From: Candidatus Neomarinimicrobiota bacterium
GTDB lineage: Bacteria > Fidelibacterota > JAANXI01
NCBI GenBank assembly: GCA_021734025.1
Contig: JAIPJS010000025.1
Coordinates: forward strand, 1 to 50,338
Direction of reading: 5' to 3'
Length of the DNA: 50,338 nucleotides
In this document: positions 1 through 8,660 of the stretch, piece after piece
Layout of the letters: each line of letters starts with the position of its first letter
Position numbering within the stretch: the stretch's first letter is position 1
Program-made: the position numbers and the translations under genes
Notes under the pieces: generated by a model
What the model was told of the DNA's origin: nothing
Databases searched by the model: none
The model's input: only the letters and a program-made list of their open reading frames with translations

Positions 1-259
1 AAATTCCTCAAAATTGACTATCCTCGCAGCAGAGCAACGAGGTATTGAGCCAATTTTGTGGTTTTACCACCGGAATTTCTTTGGCAACAACTACCAACAA
101 TCACCCGCGACGCAAGCGTCGGGGAATTCTTTGATTAAAGATTTTTCTAAAGTGAGAACTACCAACGAGAGCGGGCAACGCTCTGGCTATTCACTATGTA
201 TCTCACGTTTTATTTGTATACTTGAACACCTGAACACCCGAACACTTCAGTTTACTGTA
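1..259. other. Repeat-containing intergenic DNA downstream of ftsY
   Basis: No convincing gene is seen. The stretch holds pieces of the window-wide repeat family: a GC hairpin around 106-126 (CGACG-caag-CGTCG), a 15-base block at 158-172 that recurs exactly at 7460-7474, and an E-type run of GAACAC units at 222-248. The 180-aa open frame on the plus strand is antisense to ftsY plus repeat sequence and is not supported. Confidence 0.6.
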
Positions 260-1177
260 TCAATAAAACAGGGCTTCGGCGAACTGCTCAGGGTCGAACG
301 GCTGGAGGTCATCGATCCCTTCCCCGATACCGATGTACTTCACCGGGATGTCCAGCTCCCTGTTAATAGCCACCACAACGCCGCCCTTCGCGGTTCCGTC
401 CAGCTTGGTCAGTGCAATCCCTGTGGTCTCAACCGCCTTGTTGAACTGGCGTGCCTGCATGATGGCGTTCTGTCCGGTGGTGGCGTCCAGCACCAGCAGG
501 ACTTCGTGTGGCGCATCCTGAATCTGTTTACCAAGCACCCTGTGAATTTTTTGTAATTCCTCCATCAGGTTACCCTGGGTGTGTAACCGGCCAGCAGTAT
601 CAACGATGAGCACATCCACCTCTCTGGAATTCGCCGCTGCCGCCGCATCAAATGCCACCGAGGCAGGATCTTTGGCCTGTTTGTTGGCGATGATATCCAC
701 CTGCGCCTGGCCTGCCCAATCTTCCAGCTGTTCCATGGCTGCCGCACGGAATGTGTCCGCGGCGCCAATCAGGACCGACTTGCCTTCGTTTTTCAATCGA
801 TGGGCAAGCTTTCCGATTGTGGTGGTTTTTCCGGATCCGTTCACACCGACGACCATGATTACATGTGGCTTTTGCCTTATAGCGGTCTCCTCTGCCATTT
901 TCCCATTGGGCAGCAGGAGCTTAATTTCGTCCTGGAGGACGTGTTCCAGGGCTTCCATATCTATTTCGTCCAGTTCCTTTGCCCGATCCCGCAGGTCATC
1001 CAGCAACCGCATGGTGGCGTCCACGCCGAGGTCCGCTTCTATGAGAATTTCTTCCAGATCATCCAGCAGGTCATCGTCAAGCGAGGTTCTCCCGGAGAAA
1101 ACATCCGATATCTTCCCCACCACACTCTCATGGGTTTTTTTTAACCCGGATTTTAATTTCTGAAATGCGCTACGCAT
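260..1177 (-). CDS. ftsY: Signal recognition particle receptor FtsY
   Basis: SRP-receptor GTPase that docks SRP-ribosome complexes at the inner membrane for co-translational insertion. The 305-aa protein has a short charged N-terminus, the helical N domain (about 10-90) and the G domain. Visible G motifs are GVNGSGKTTT (111-120), DTFRAAA (141-147), DTAGR (193-197) and TKLDG (257-261). The C-terminal GIGEGIDDLQPFDP block is typical of FtsY. The long acidic A domain of the E. coli protein is absent, as in many other phyla. The start overlaps the 3' end of pgsA by 8 nt and a GGAAG stands just upstream, so translation is probably coupled. It is the last gene of the operon. Identification is secure. 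Confidence 0.97.
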   Translation of the reverse strand: MRSAFQKLKSGLKKTHESVVGKISDVFSGRTSLDDDLLDDLEEILIEADLGVDATMRLLDDLRDRAKELDEIDMEALEHVLQDEIKLLLPNGKMAEETAIRQKPHVIMVVGVNGSGKTTTIGKLAHRLKNEGKSVLIGAADTFRAAAMEQLEDWAGQAQVDIIANKQAKDPASVAFDAAAAANSREVDVLIVDTAGRLHTQGNLMEELQKIHRVLGKQIQDAPHEVLLVLDATTGQNAIMQARQFNKAVETTGIALTKLDGTAKGGVVVAINRELDIPVKYIGIGEGIDDLQPFDPEQFAEALFY

Positions 1178-1739
1178 ATGTTTGACTTCCTTTCTTCCTT
1201 CGAATGTGAATCTTCAAATAAATAAAGTAGACCCGGAGATACCGAACCCATGAGAGGACCATTACGACATAGGCCGCCCACATCGCATAATTTTTGTATG
1301 GCATCCAGTTGAGCAGGTATAAAATGATAGTCAACGCAATGAGGTTAATACTCACTTTTCCTGAAAAATTGGCCTGGAACGCCTTTTTGTGAGCACTCAT
1401 CAAGAAGGCGGCGCTGGCAATGATAGAGAGATCCCGGCCAACCAGCGTCGCTAAAAACCACCACGGGAGCCCTTCGAAGGCGACTAAATACACCATCAGA
1501 CTTCCGATGGCGATTTTGTCTGATACCGGATCGAGCACCTTTCCAAAAGAAGAGACCACCTTGGAGCGCCTGGCCACGAAACCGTCCAGAAAGTCCGTTA
1601 CCGCACCAATCCCCATTAGCAGGAATGCGCCGAGGATATGGTCATGTTTCAGACATATCAGAATAGGGATTAATAAAAATGCCCTGGAAACGCTCAACAA
1701 ATTGGGGGCGGTAAAAATTCTCGGCTGTCGGTCAGTCAT
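1170..1739 (-). CDS. pgsA: CDP-diacylglycerol--glycerol-3-phosphate 3-phosphatidyltransferase
   Basis: Integral membrane enzyme of the CDP-alcohol phosphatidyltransferase family. It makes phosphatidylglycerophosphate, the precursor of phosphatidylglycerol and cardiolipin. The family signature D-x2-DG-x2-AR-x8-G-x3-D-x3-D is complete: D49, D52, G53, A56, R57, G66, D70 and D74. At 189 aa it has the usual size, with several hydrophobic helices and a basic C-terminus. It overlaps the upstream ABC gene by 4 nt (ATGA) and the downstream ftsY by 8 nt, so it is translated within the operon. PgsA is preferred over phosphatidylserine synthase because of length and context; another CDP-alcohol transferase cannot be excluded. 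Confidence 0.9.
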   Translation of the reverse strand: MTDRQPRIFTAPNLLSVSRAFLLIPILICLKHDHILGAFLLMGIGAVTDFLDGFVARRSKVVSSFGKVLDPVSDKIAIGSLMVYLVAFEGLPWWFLATLVGRDLSIIASAAFLMSAHKKAFQANFSGKVSINLIALTIILYLLNWMPYKNYAMWAAYVVMVLSWVRYLRVYFIYLKIHIRRKKGSQTYA

Positions 1740-3193
1740 GAGCTCGAAACTTCATTTACGGTTTGAATTGGTTTTTTATACAGAATATTCCCGAAATTCG
1801 ACTGAAATTGCGCCTCCAGGGTATCCCAGGATTGCGGCCCGACAATTGTGCCATCAGAAAAAAAGACCGCCCGGTCAGTCATCCGTCGCAAAAAATCGTA
1901 TTCGTGCGAAATGCAGACAACCGTTGGAATTTCGTGAGTTATGAACACGTGATCAATTTTTTTCCGGTCGCCGGGACTTATTCCAATCGTCGGTTCATCC
2001 AGGATCAGGACTACCGGTTGCAGTGCTAACGCCACTGCCAAAACCATGCGTCGCTGTTCGCCCCCACTAAAACTCCATACCGGTCGCTCTCTTACATTTT
2101 GGGCTTCCAGACCCATTTTTATCAGAAAACCATCGAGGCGTTTACCATACTTCGCAGGACTCGTCCCGGGTCGAAACCGTAACATCTGCACCGTCTGCTC
2201 CAGAGTACCGCTGTACAGCATCCGCTCTGCGAACTGGGGTACATAGACTATCTCATTCGGCGAGGGGTGCATCTCAATGGTGCCGCTATCAAACAATTCA
2301 ATTCCGGCAATGAGTTTCGCCAGTGTTGATTTTCCCGTGCCTGAATAGCCGTACCATCCCTGATATTCCCCTTCTCTGAGACTATAGTTCGGGATCTGTA
2401 AATAAAACGGCTTTTGTTCCGATTGCTCCGGATACGAATATTCGGCATCAGTAATTGATATAATTGATTGTCCTAATTCCGGGGTCGTGTGTCGGGACCT
2501 ATTTTCTGAACCTGAAAAAGTATATTTGTACTCGCTGTTGAGGGCCGGAGTAGTATCCCGAAGGATTTCATTTTCCCCGAATTCTATTACGCGGTCACCC
2601 AGGCGTTCTTCTGCCGGATACTGGGTGATCCAGAGCAGCCCGATTCCCAGCGATTGTAAATGCCCAAGATGCTCAAACAGGGTCCGCTGCGAGGGATAAT
2701 CCAAATACGATGTTGGTTCATCCAGGACAAGATAATCGTAGTCCATCACCAGGAGCCCGGCCAGAGCCGTGCGCTGCATTTCTCCTCCGGAGAGCGACTG
2801 CACCGGACGTTCCCGTAACTCCCGTAATCCCAACAGATTCAATGCCCAGTTTACCTTCTTCCGCATCCGGGCTACCGGGACATCTTCGTTTTCTAAACCG
2901 TAAGCAATGTCTCGCTCAACCGTAGTACCGAAAACCTGATTTTCCGGATTCTGATGCAGGAATCCGATTTTCTTTGTCCGGGTATGAAGTGGCTGGCCCT
3001 CAAACGTCATCTTCCCGTTTTCGGGTTGCACTGCGCCGGCAAGCAGCAGACCGAGGGTCGTCTTCCCGGTGCCACTCTCCCCCAGGAGCACGGTGCATTC
3101 ATCGGTACCCAACTCTATGGAGAAATCAGTGAAAACGTAGGACGCTGACTTCTCCGGGCGATAATCGATATGTGTACAGGCTATCTTACCCAT
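1736..3193 (-). CDS. Double ABC ATPase of the ECF/CbiO type
   Basis: Two ATP-binding cassettes lie in one chain, as in the energising subunits of energy-coupling-factor transporters for vitamins or metal ions. Counted from the longest frame at 3277, cassette 1 has Walker A GESGTGKTT (66-74), signature LSGGE (162-166) and Walker B LVLDEP; cassette 2 has GYSGTGKST (310-318), FSGGE (403-407) and LILDEP. The switch histidine is present in cassette 2 (ISHEY) but replaced by Gln in cassette 1 (ITQYP), so one site may be weak. The start chosen is the ATG at 3193, 4 nt after the waaA stop; the longer frame would overlap waaA by 80 nt and its extra residues look unlike the family. No clear Shine-Dalgarno is seen. 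No EcfT or S component lies nearby, so the substrate is unknown. Confidence 0.85.
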   Translation of the reverse strand: MGKIACTHIDYRPEKSASYVFTDFSIELGTDECTVLLGESGTGKTTLGLLLAGAVQPENGKMTFEGQPLHTRTKKIGFLHQNPENQVFGTTVERDIAYGLENEDVPVARMRKKVNWALNLLGLRELRERPVQSLSGGEMQRTALAGLLVMDYDYLVLDEPTSYLDYPSQRTLFEHLGHLQSLGIGLLWITQYPAEERLGDRVIEFGENEILRDTTPALNSEYKYTFSGSENRSRHTTPELGQSIISITDAEYSYPEQSEQKPFYLQIPNYSLREGEYQGWYGYSGTGKSTLAKLIAGIELFDSGTIEMHPSPNEIVYVPQFAERMLYSGTLEQTVQMLRFRPGTSPAKYGKRLDGFLIKMGLEAQNVRERPVWSFSGGEQRRMVLAVALALQPVVLILDEPTIGISPGDRKKIDHVFITHEIPTVVCISHEYDFLRRMTDRAVFFSDGTIVGPQSWDTLEAQFQSNFGNILYKKPIQTVNEVSSS

Positions 3194-3197
3194 TAGT

Positions 3198-4475
3198 TTA
3201 CGACTGGTGCTGGAGTATGTGACTGACCGTCTTTTGGGTGGCCCCGGCGTTACTTTCAATAACTTTGTAGGCGGCATCCTGCATCTTTTGTAGCTCTGAC
3301 TCGTCGGAAAGCATCCTGCGAACTATCTTCCGAAATTGATCAGTCGAAGCCACCGCTTTTCCACCGTTTTCCCGTATCAGCTGAGTGGCTTCATCAGAGT
3401 TTTGGTGATCCGGGCCAAACAGCACCGCACACCGGGCGACAGCTGGCTCCATGACATTGTGCACAGAACCATTAAATCCACCGCCGACGAATGCCACATC
3501 GCCATCATGGTAGAGTTCGGCAAGCATTCCAATCTCATCAACAATTAACACCCGAGCCTCTGTCCCATTCATGTTACTGTACACCGTGTATAAAAAATTG
3601 TTCTTATCGCACCAGTTACACAGTTCTTCAATATGATCCTCTGAAGTTTCATGCGGGGCCAGGACGAGTTTTAAATTTTCGAATTCACCTAACAGCGAGG
3701 TAAATGCAGGCAGGACAACCCGGTTGTCCGGCGGCCAGATACTACCGCAAATCAGTGTTGGTGAATGCTGAAAAGAATCCGGTAATCCCGTCTGGTCCGA
3801 GGCGTTATTCGCTCGTTCCAGCACCCGATCATACCGGGTGTTACCAAAGGTATTGATGTTGTGGTTGTCGGTCAGATCACGCAGGATTTTCGCATCCTCA
3901 ATGGTAATAGGATAAATGTAAGGGATGCTCCCGTAGACGGTTTTATAGAATGAACGAATGACCGGTAGTAATTTTTTGCTGGTACCGCTCAAACGGGCCG
4001 ACGTCAGATATACATCAATGCCGAACCGGGACGCAATCCAGATTAAATTGGGCCATATCTCGTAGCTGGTCAGGATGAGTTTATCCGGATTTATCAGATT
4101 AAGAAAATCGGCGACACTCCGCCCGGAATCGAAGGGTAAATACGTCACTAAATCTGCCGGCGAATTCTCCTTGACCTGCTCATATCCCGAGGGCGAAAAA
4201 AAGGTGAGTATAATAACCGTCTCCGGCTCCAGGCGTTTAATTTCTTCGATGACCGGCTTCGCCATCTCATATTCGCCGTGAGATGCACAATGGACGACAT
4301 AGCAGTTCGCACCACGATCCCGGGAAGCATTAAACTCTTTCAACGTTTGTTTTAGGCGTCTGCGGCCGATTATTCCCCGCCGGACCTTGGCGTTAAACGG
4401 GGCAACGATATGAAAAATCAGATACTGAATCGGGACGGCAAATATATTGTACACCAAAAACCAAAAAACTGTCAT
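3198..4475 (-). CDS. waaA: 3-deoxy-D-manno-octulosonic acid (KDO) transferase
   Basis: Glycosyltransferase that adds KDO to lipid A on the inner face of the cytoplasmic membrane. At 425 aa it has the usual length. An N-terminal hydrophobic anchor (about 3-25) precedes the CASHGE block, whose Glu68 matches the catalytic base of the WaaA family. Further family marks are SPSGY, the TSARLSGTS segment, the C-terminal GGGFNGSVHNVMEPA nucleotide-sugar region and FGPDHQNSDEA. It overlaps the heptosyltransferase gene by 4 nt (ATGA). Pairing with that gene supports a complete LPS inner core in this organism. Confidence 0.95.
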   Translation of the reverse strand: MTVFWFLVYNIFAVPIQYLIFHIVAPFNAKVRRGIIGRRRLKQTLKEFNASRDRGANCYVVHCASHGEYEMAKPVIEEIKRLEPETVIILTFFSPSGYEQVKENSPADLVTYLPFDSGRSVADFLNLINPDKLILTSYEIWPNLIWIASRFGIDVYLTSARLSGTSKKLLPVIRSFYKTVYGSIPYIYPITIEDAKILRDLTDNHNINTFGNTRYDRVLERANNASDQTGLPDSFQHSPTLICGSIWPPDNRVVLPAFTSLLGEFENLKLVLAPHETSEDHIEELCNWCDKNNFLYTVYSNMNGTEARVLIVDEIGMLAELYHDGDVAFVGGGFNGSVHNVMEPAVARCAVLFGPDHQNSDEATQLIRENGGKAVASTDQFRKIVRRMLSDESELQKMQDAAYKVIESNAGATQKTVSHILQHQS

Positions 4476-5533
4476 GCTTCCCCCGTGAGCCGGCTGTAGG
4501 CATCAAGTACCTGCGATTCATCAATATTTTTCATACATCGAAAATGCCCCAGCGGACATCGTTTTCTTCCCATGTGTGTACACGGGCGGCAACTCAGATT
4601 TGTGTCAGCAACCGTCTCAAATTGCGTATATTTCGGATAAAATACAATTGGCATCGCCGTCGACCCCAGAATCAGCAGTACTTTGTTTCGAAACGCGGTT
4701 GCGATATGCGTCATGCCTGAATCATTCGCCAGATGCAGGTCAGCATGTTGGATAATCTTTGCGGATTCCAGCAAGGTGGTTTTTCCAATGAAGTTAAAAA
4801 CCCGATGGGATTCGCTGACATGGCTGATCACTTGCTCTGCTAAGTCCGTTTCCGCCGGTCCGCCCAATAGCGCCACGGTGGCGTTATAATTCGTGATAAG
4901 TTGTTGAATCACATTCCCGAACCGCTCCGGCGGCCATTTTTTCGTTGCCCAGGCTGCGCCCGGTGCAACGGTCACCGGATTGTCCGCCCGGCGGAAGGCG
5001 TCCACCTCGTTGGCAATACCCGGATCGCTGAAACCAAAATTCTCCGGGAAACAGAAATCCAGTCCTTCCCCGTCATCTTCCACGCCGAATGGTTCTACCG
5101 CCTCGAAATAGCGTTCCGTGATGTATTTTTCCACAGCCGGCGTCCTGATTTTCCAGTACACATAGAGCCACCGGTAAAACCGCTGCTTGTCATATCGCGT
5201 ATACGGGATTTTGCTCCGGAAGGTCAACACCTGACTCCGCAGATTATCGTGCAGGTCGACAATTGCGTCGAATTTCCCGCTGTACTGAACGTCCCGGCGA
5301 AAGTTCAGGAGATCCCGGAAAGAGAAATCACTGGGGATAGTAATGGTGTTATCCACCGCCGGATGATAGGCAATGAGATCACGGAACTGCTCCTTGATGA
5401 GAAAATCGATTTTGAGGTCAGGATACTTTTTGTGCAGGGTCCGCAGCACCGGGGTGGTCAGTACAATGTCCCCAATGGAGCTGAGGCGAATAAGTAAAAT
5501 CCGATTGAGCGAAGATGGTGTAATCGTGTCCAT
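4472..5533 (-). CDS. Glycosyltransferase family 9, ADP-heptose:LPS heptosyltransferase-like
   Basis: Probable inner-core LPS heptosyltransferase of the WaaC/WaaF/WaaQ group. The N-terminal RILLIRLSSIGDIVLTTP block contains the family GD pair near residue 21. Later come PGAAWATKKWPPERF and the ANDSGMTHIA donor-binding motif. The C-terminus is unusually cysteine-rich (CRPCTHMGRKRCPLGHFRC), a pattern seen in some GT9 proteins. At 353 aa the length is normal. The gene starts 19 nt after the polyprenyl synthase stop and overlaps waaA by 4 nt. Which heptose is added cannot be read from the sequence. Confidence 0.88.
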   Translation of the reverse strand: MDTITPSSLNRILLIRLSSIGDIVLTTPVLRTLHKKYPDLKIDFLIKEQFRDLIAYHPAVDNTITIPSDFSFRDLLNFRRDVQYSGKFDAIVDLHDNLRSQVLTFRSKIPYTRYDKQRFYRWLYVYWKIRTPAVEKYITERYFEAVEPFGVEDDGEGLDFCFPENFGFSDPGIANEVDAFRRADNPVTVAPGAAWATKKWPPERFGNVIQQLITNYNATVALLGGPAETDLAEQVISHVSESHRVFNFIGKTTLLESAKIIQHADLHLANDSGMTHIATAFRNKVLLILGSTAMPIVFYPKYTQFETVADTNLSCRPCTHMGRKRCPLGHFRCMKNIDESQVLDAYSRLTGEA

Positions 5534-5552
5534 ACATGGCCGGAAAAATAGG

Positions 5553-6551
5553 TTACTTTTCCCGGATCATGTTGAATTCGGCGAAGTCGATCAGGGCCTG
5601 TTTGTATTGTCCATCCGGAAAGATTTCCAACGCGTCGATCGCAGCTTCAGTGTACTCCCGGAGCCTTTCTCTGGCATAGGAAACACCGCCGTTGTTGGCA
5701 ACCTTTCGGACGATCTCTTTGACCTGCTTGGATTTGGCGCCGCGCTTCATGGTCTTCAGAATTTTCCTGGATTCTTTATCAGGCAATTTTTCGACCGTGT
5801 GCAACAACGGCAGGGTAATCATATTTTCCTTCACGTCCTGCCCCACCGGTTTGCCGATGATACTTTTCTTACCGACGAATTCGAACAGGTCATCTTTAAT
5901 CTGGAAGGCGATGCCCAGGTTTTCACCGTATTCCGCCAGTGCTTCTGCTTTGTCAGTGTTGCTGCCAACGGTAATGGCGCCAAGCTTACAGGCTGCCGAA
6001 ATCAGCGAGGCAGTTTTATCCCGGATCATCTCGTAATAGACATCTTCATCCATACCGTCGCTGCGTGCCTTTTCGATCTGGAGGATTTCCCCGCTACTCA
6101 GGCGTTCGGCAGTGTCGGATAAAAGTTCGAGCGCCTCAAAATCCTTGAGTTTAATCATGTTGATCAGGGATTTGCTGAACAGATAGTCGCCCATAAGAAC
6201 AGAAATTTTGTTCTTCCAGACGGCATTGATACTCGGAATACCGCGCCGTAGTTCTGCCCCGTCCACCACATCATCGTGAATCAAGGTGGCGGTATGAATC
6301 AGCTCGACCAGCACCGCGGCCTGGTAGGTATTTTTATTCGGTTCACCGCAAAGCTTTGACGCCAGGATGACCAGCATCGGCCGAATTTTCTTGCTTCGCT
6401 GTTTAATCAGGTAACCGGCAACTTTATTGATAAGAAAAACGCGGGATTTCATGGACTCAGAGAAGGCCTCCTGAAAGGTATCCATCTCGTCGGCCACCGT
6501 CGCCTTTATATCCTTGAGGCGCAACTTCCGGTCTATATCCAGTGTCTCCAT
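5553..6551 (-). CDS. ispB: Trans-isoprenyl (polyprenyl) diphosphate synthase
   Basis: Chain-elongating prenyltransferase, most likely making the long isoprenoid tail of the respiratory quinone. The first aspartate-rich motif is DDVVD (93-97) within LIHDDVVDGAELRRG. The second is DDLFE (220-224) after QIK, with Glu replacing the last Asp. The small residues before the first motif (HTATL) fit a medium or long chain product, but chain length cannot be fixed by eye. The 332-aa length is standard. First gene of a six-gene minus-strand operon. No Shine-Dalgarno precedes the ATG, and the predicted transcription start lies only about 5 nt upstream. Confidence 0.9.
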   Translation of the reverse strand: METLDIDRKLRLKDIKATVADEMDTFQEAFSESMKSRVFLINKVAGYLIKQRSKKIRPMLVILASKLCGEPNKNTYQAAVLVELIHTATLIHDDVVDGAELRRGIPSINAVWKNKISVLMGDYLFSKSLINMIKLKDFEALELLSDTAERLSSGEILQIEKARSDGMDEDVYYEMIRDKTASLISAACKLGAITVGSNTDKAEALAEYGENLGIAFQIKDDLFEFVGKKSIIGKPVGQDVKENMITLPLLHTVEKLPDKESRKILKTMKRGAKSKQVKEIVRKVANNGGVSYARERLREYTEAAIDALEIFPDGQYKQALIDFAEFNMIREK

Positions 6552-6562
6552 AAATAGAGGAG

Positions 6563-6591
6563 AATTTATGTATGGACTCCGGTGCAGTCAA
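6563..6591 (-). promoter_or_regulatory. Putative sigma70-type promoter for the ispB-waaF-waaA-ABC-pgsA-ftsY operon
   Basis: On the minus strand TTGACT (6586-6591) and TAAATT (6563-6568) are separated by exactly 17 nt. The expected start, about 7 nt below the -10, is near 6556, while the ATG is at 6551. The mRNA would therefore be almost leaderless, consistent with the missing ribosome binding site. Confidence 0.5.
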
Positions 6592-6690
6592 GGCAATAAG
6601 GGCTTGGCCAAATGAATTATCAAAGTCCAATTGACTGGGGCAGGTTTCTCGATCGAAGAAGGAAAAAAGGAGAAAGGAAAAGAGAAAACG

Positions 6691-7503
6691 GGTATAAGGT
6701 ATATGGTATAAGGGTATAGGGGCTGAGTCTCCCGCTTCAAGACCGCGAAGTGGGTTTAAGCGGGGGAGAAAGGGAAAAGGAAAACCTGTTGGTCGTAACC
6801 GCTTCAGCGGTTTTCAGATTGAAAAGTGAAGAATGAAAACTGTTAGTGGTTCGTGGTTGGTTGTGTGTTGTGACAGGAGTCAGAGGCCAATGGAGCAGTC
6901 GCAGCAAACTTTATAATTTTCCGCAACCGCGACACAAACCCGTTCCCCCTTTAAAGGGGGACAGGGGGATGATAAAACCTCTAAAAAGGCAGAAGCAATG
7001 ATCCAATAGCCACTCTCCAAGTGACCTTCCTCGCCTTGATTGAAGAATGAAGATTGAATTTTGTTCACTCCCTCCCGTAATAAAAAATGAAAAAGGGAGA
7101 CCTGGAAAAAGAAAACGGGAGGGTATAGGAGCTGAGTCTCCCACTTCAAGACCGCGAAGCGGGTTTAAGCGGAGATTGCCATGGAGAATGGAGACCGGAG
7201 AAGCTGTTGGTAGTCACCGCTTTAGCGGTTTTTGGTTTTGAAGGACAAATGGACACTGTTCGCCCCAAAGGGCCCCCTCCCGGGATTGTAAGTGGTTGGT
7301 GGTGTGTTGTAGGAGCGAATCGGGAGCATTCCGGAAGGGGAAAGCAAATGTTTTACCCGCCAGGTAACTCGGTTTTTCCTGGCGGGTAGCTCCTAGGTAA
7401 GCTAGCCACCTTCCGGGAAAAATAGCTACCCGGAAGGTGAAAACGCGGCTAAAGCCGCGACTACCAACGAGAGCACAATAACACGCCGTTACTTGAACAC
7501 CTG
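6691..7503 (+). repeat. Composite intergenic repeat, partly duplicated (modules D-B-A, then D-B-A-C-E)
   Basis: This long gene-free stretch is built from modules that recur elsewhere in the window. First partial unit: D (TATACC/GGTATA runs, 6691-6720), B hairpin 6731-6764, A palindrome 6798-6811. Second unit: D near 7115-7128, B 7140-7172, A 7216-7229, C double hairpin 7354-7437, E 7481-7503. A unit here means a plus-oriented series. Between them lies a 16-bp palindrome (6945-6960). Open frames in this stretch follow the repeats and are not believed to be genes. Confidence 0.8.
6945..6960. repeat. 16-bp perfect palindrome CCCCCTTTAAAGGGGG
   Basis: Perfect self-complementary sequence, followed by a partial echo (ACAGGGGGAT). 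Similar C-run/TTTAAA/G-run sequences occur between genes in many unrelated bacteria. It separates the two composite repeat units. No function can be assigned. Confidence 0.7.
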
Positions 7504-7585
7504 CCCCGCAGGGAGCCCGTTGGAAAAGCCCCGGACTAGTCATTCTGATTTCCCCGGCTTTTCAAAGGTGTGCCGGAAATCCACT

Positions 7586-7613
7586 TTGGACTGATACCCG
7601 GTGGTGTTATATT
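7586..7613 (+). promoter_or_regulatory. Possible promoter of tRNA-Ser
   Basis: TTGGAC (7586-7591) and TATATT (7608-7613) are 16 nt apart and end 10 nt before the tRNA, the right place for a tRNA promoter. The -35 is a modest match. Confidence 0.35.
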
Positions 7614-7623
7614 TGAGTTGCAC

Positions 7624-7713
7624 GGAGAGGTGTCAGAGTCTGGTTGAATGTGCCGCACTCGAAATGCGGTGTCCGTCTTTGACGGACCGGGGGTTCGAAT
7701 CCCTCCCTCTCCG
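7624..7713 (+). tRNA. tRNA-Ser (anticodon CGA)
   Basis: Ninety-nt class II tRNA with a long variable arm. The acceptor stem GGAGAGG/CCTCTCC is fully paired and the discriminator is G, as usual for serine. The anticodon stem CCGCA/TGCGG encloses the loop CTCGAAA, giving CGA, which reads UCG. The T arm has TTCGAAT. CCA is not encoded. It stands alone, opposite in direction to the flanking genes. Confidence 0.96.
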
Positions 7714-7916
7714 CAAGAAAATCTGTAGTAAAGTATTCAGGTGTTCTAGTTTCAGAAGTGTTAATGGGTTAGAGTGCTATTGTTAAAATCGTCACGAGTC
7801 GCGCGTCTCACATCCTCAACCTAAAAGCCCGGGAATGGTGGTAGTTCCCTTTTAAAGGAGTATTGTTCGTAGTTAGTTGGTTATCGGTTGTTGTATTCCG
7901 ATCTCCGGTCACTAAT

Positions 7917-7938
7917 ACCTTATACCCCTATACCCATT
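7917..7938 (-). repeat. D-module (TATACC runs) downstream of tadA
   Basis: The block of TATACC/TACCCC units begins 19 nt past the tadA stop. It matches the D end of the composite repeats that follow other genes here. The rest of 7714-7956 shows no gene or strong hairpin. Confidence 0.6.
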
Positions 7939-7956
7939 CTTCGACCGGATACGGAA

Positions 7957-8433
7957 TTACGTAAATCTTGGTGGCGACGGATTTCGGGATTGGGTAAAAA
8001 ACTCGGACAGGAGCTGTCGGCATTGCTCTTCCAACACCCCGGAAACAACGCTGGTTTTGTGGTTCATTACCGGCTGGCCGCAGATCTCGAAACGGGAACC
8101 GCACGCGCCGGCTGTTTCGTCCACAGTTCCGTAGATCACCGTTTCGATGCGGGCGTTCACGATGGCGCCGGCACACATGGGGCACGGCTCCAGGGTCACA
8201 TACAGCAGACAGTTCTCCAGCCGCCAGTCCTGCAGGGTGTTTGCCGCCGCGGAGATTGCAAGCATTTCGGCGTGTGCAGTCGGATCGTTCATCTGCTCCC
8301 GCTGGTTATATCCTTTGCCCAGGACATCCCCCTTCGGGGAGACAACCACCGCCCCGACCGGGACTTCTCCCTCCCGGAAAGCATTTTCCGCCTCCCGGAG
8401 GGCCATCTTCATAAATCGCTTATTTCGTTCCAT
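7957..8433 (-). CDS. tadA: tRNA-specific adenosine deaminase TadA
   Basis: Zinc deaminase that converts the wobble adenosine of tRNA-Arg(ACG) to inosine. A tRNA-Arg(ACG) gene is present in this window at 37945-38018. The active site is complete: HAE (H54, E56) and PCPMC (C84, C87), with the [20 protein letters not shown]-terminus typical of TadA rather than of cytidine or guanine deaminases. At 158 aa it is full length. It starts 17 nt after the small membrane protein gene, so it is probably the last gene of the giant-pseudopilin operon; this is likely positional rather than functional linkage. Confidence 0.94.
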   Translation of the reverse strand: MERNKRFMKMALREAENAFREGEVPVGAVVVSPKGDVLGKGYNQREQMNDPTAHAEMLAISAAANTLQDWRLENCLLYVTLEPCPMCAGAIVNARIETVIYGTVDETAGACGSRFEICGQPVMNHKTSVVSGVLEEQCRQLLSEFFTQSRNPSPPRFT

Positions 8434-8450
8434 GTGAGATTATAACGGAT

Positions 8451-8657
8451 TTACATGGTGAGACGCAAATACAGAAAAACCACCGCAATGATTAGAAAGA
8501 TAATCCCGACCACCCGGTGGTTTCTGATGGCAAAGCTGTCCGTGGTCACTACCCGGCGGGATTTCTCATTCAGCCTGATAAGTAATTCAGGCGCAACGAG
8601 AAAGATGATCCCGAACAGGATGCAGAGCGCGCCAATAATAATGAATGCGAGATACAT
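8451..8657 (-). CDS. Two-TM microprotein, paralogue of the one at 13345-13563
   Basis: A 68-aa protein with hydrophobic segments at about 2-27 and 48-66, separated by a polar stretch (RLNEKSRRVVTTDSFAIRNHR). The pattern P-x-x-(L/M)-I-(R/K)-LN, then V-x-x-(T/S)D, then GII-(F/L)-(L/I)-I matches the 72-aa protein at 13345-13563. The two are therefore probably paralogues flanking the pseudopilin genes of one operon. It begins 3 nt after the stop of the 522-aa pseudopilin. No family is recognised. A role in inner-membrane handling of the neighbouring pseudopilins is inference from position. Confidence 0.75.
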   Translation of the reverse strand: MYLAFIIIGALCILFGIIFLVAPELLIRLNEKSRRVVTTDSFAIRNHRVVGIIFLIIAVVFLYLRLTM

Positions 8658-8660
8658 AGT

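Noticed and set aside
579-1163. 194-aa plus-strand frame
   Set aside because: Antisense to ftsY, Ser/Arg-rich shadow of a real gene.
1736-3277. Longer ABC ATPase beginning at 3277
   Set aside because: It would overlap waaA by 80 nt and the extra 28 residues are basic and unlike the family. The ATG at 3193 is better placed.
4901-5497. 198-aa plus-strand frame
   Set aside because: Antisense to the heptosyltransferase gene, no family resemblance.
6880-7149. Small minus-strand open frames in the ispB upstream region
   Set aside because: They read through the palindrome and repeat modules and have no family resemblance.
7432-7460. tRNA-Ser terminator or attenuator
   Set aside because: The CGCGGC-taaa-GCCGCG hairpin lies upstream of the tRNA and belongs to the C/E junction of the repeat, so it is not a terminator of that gene.
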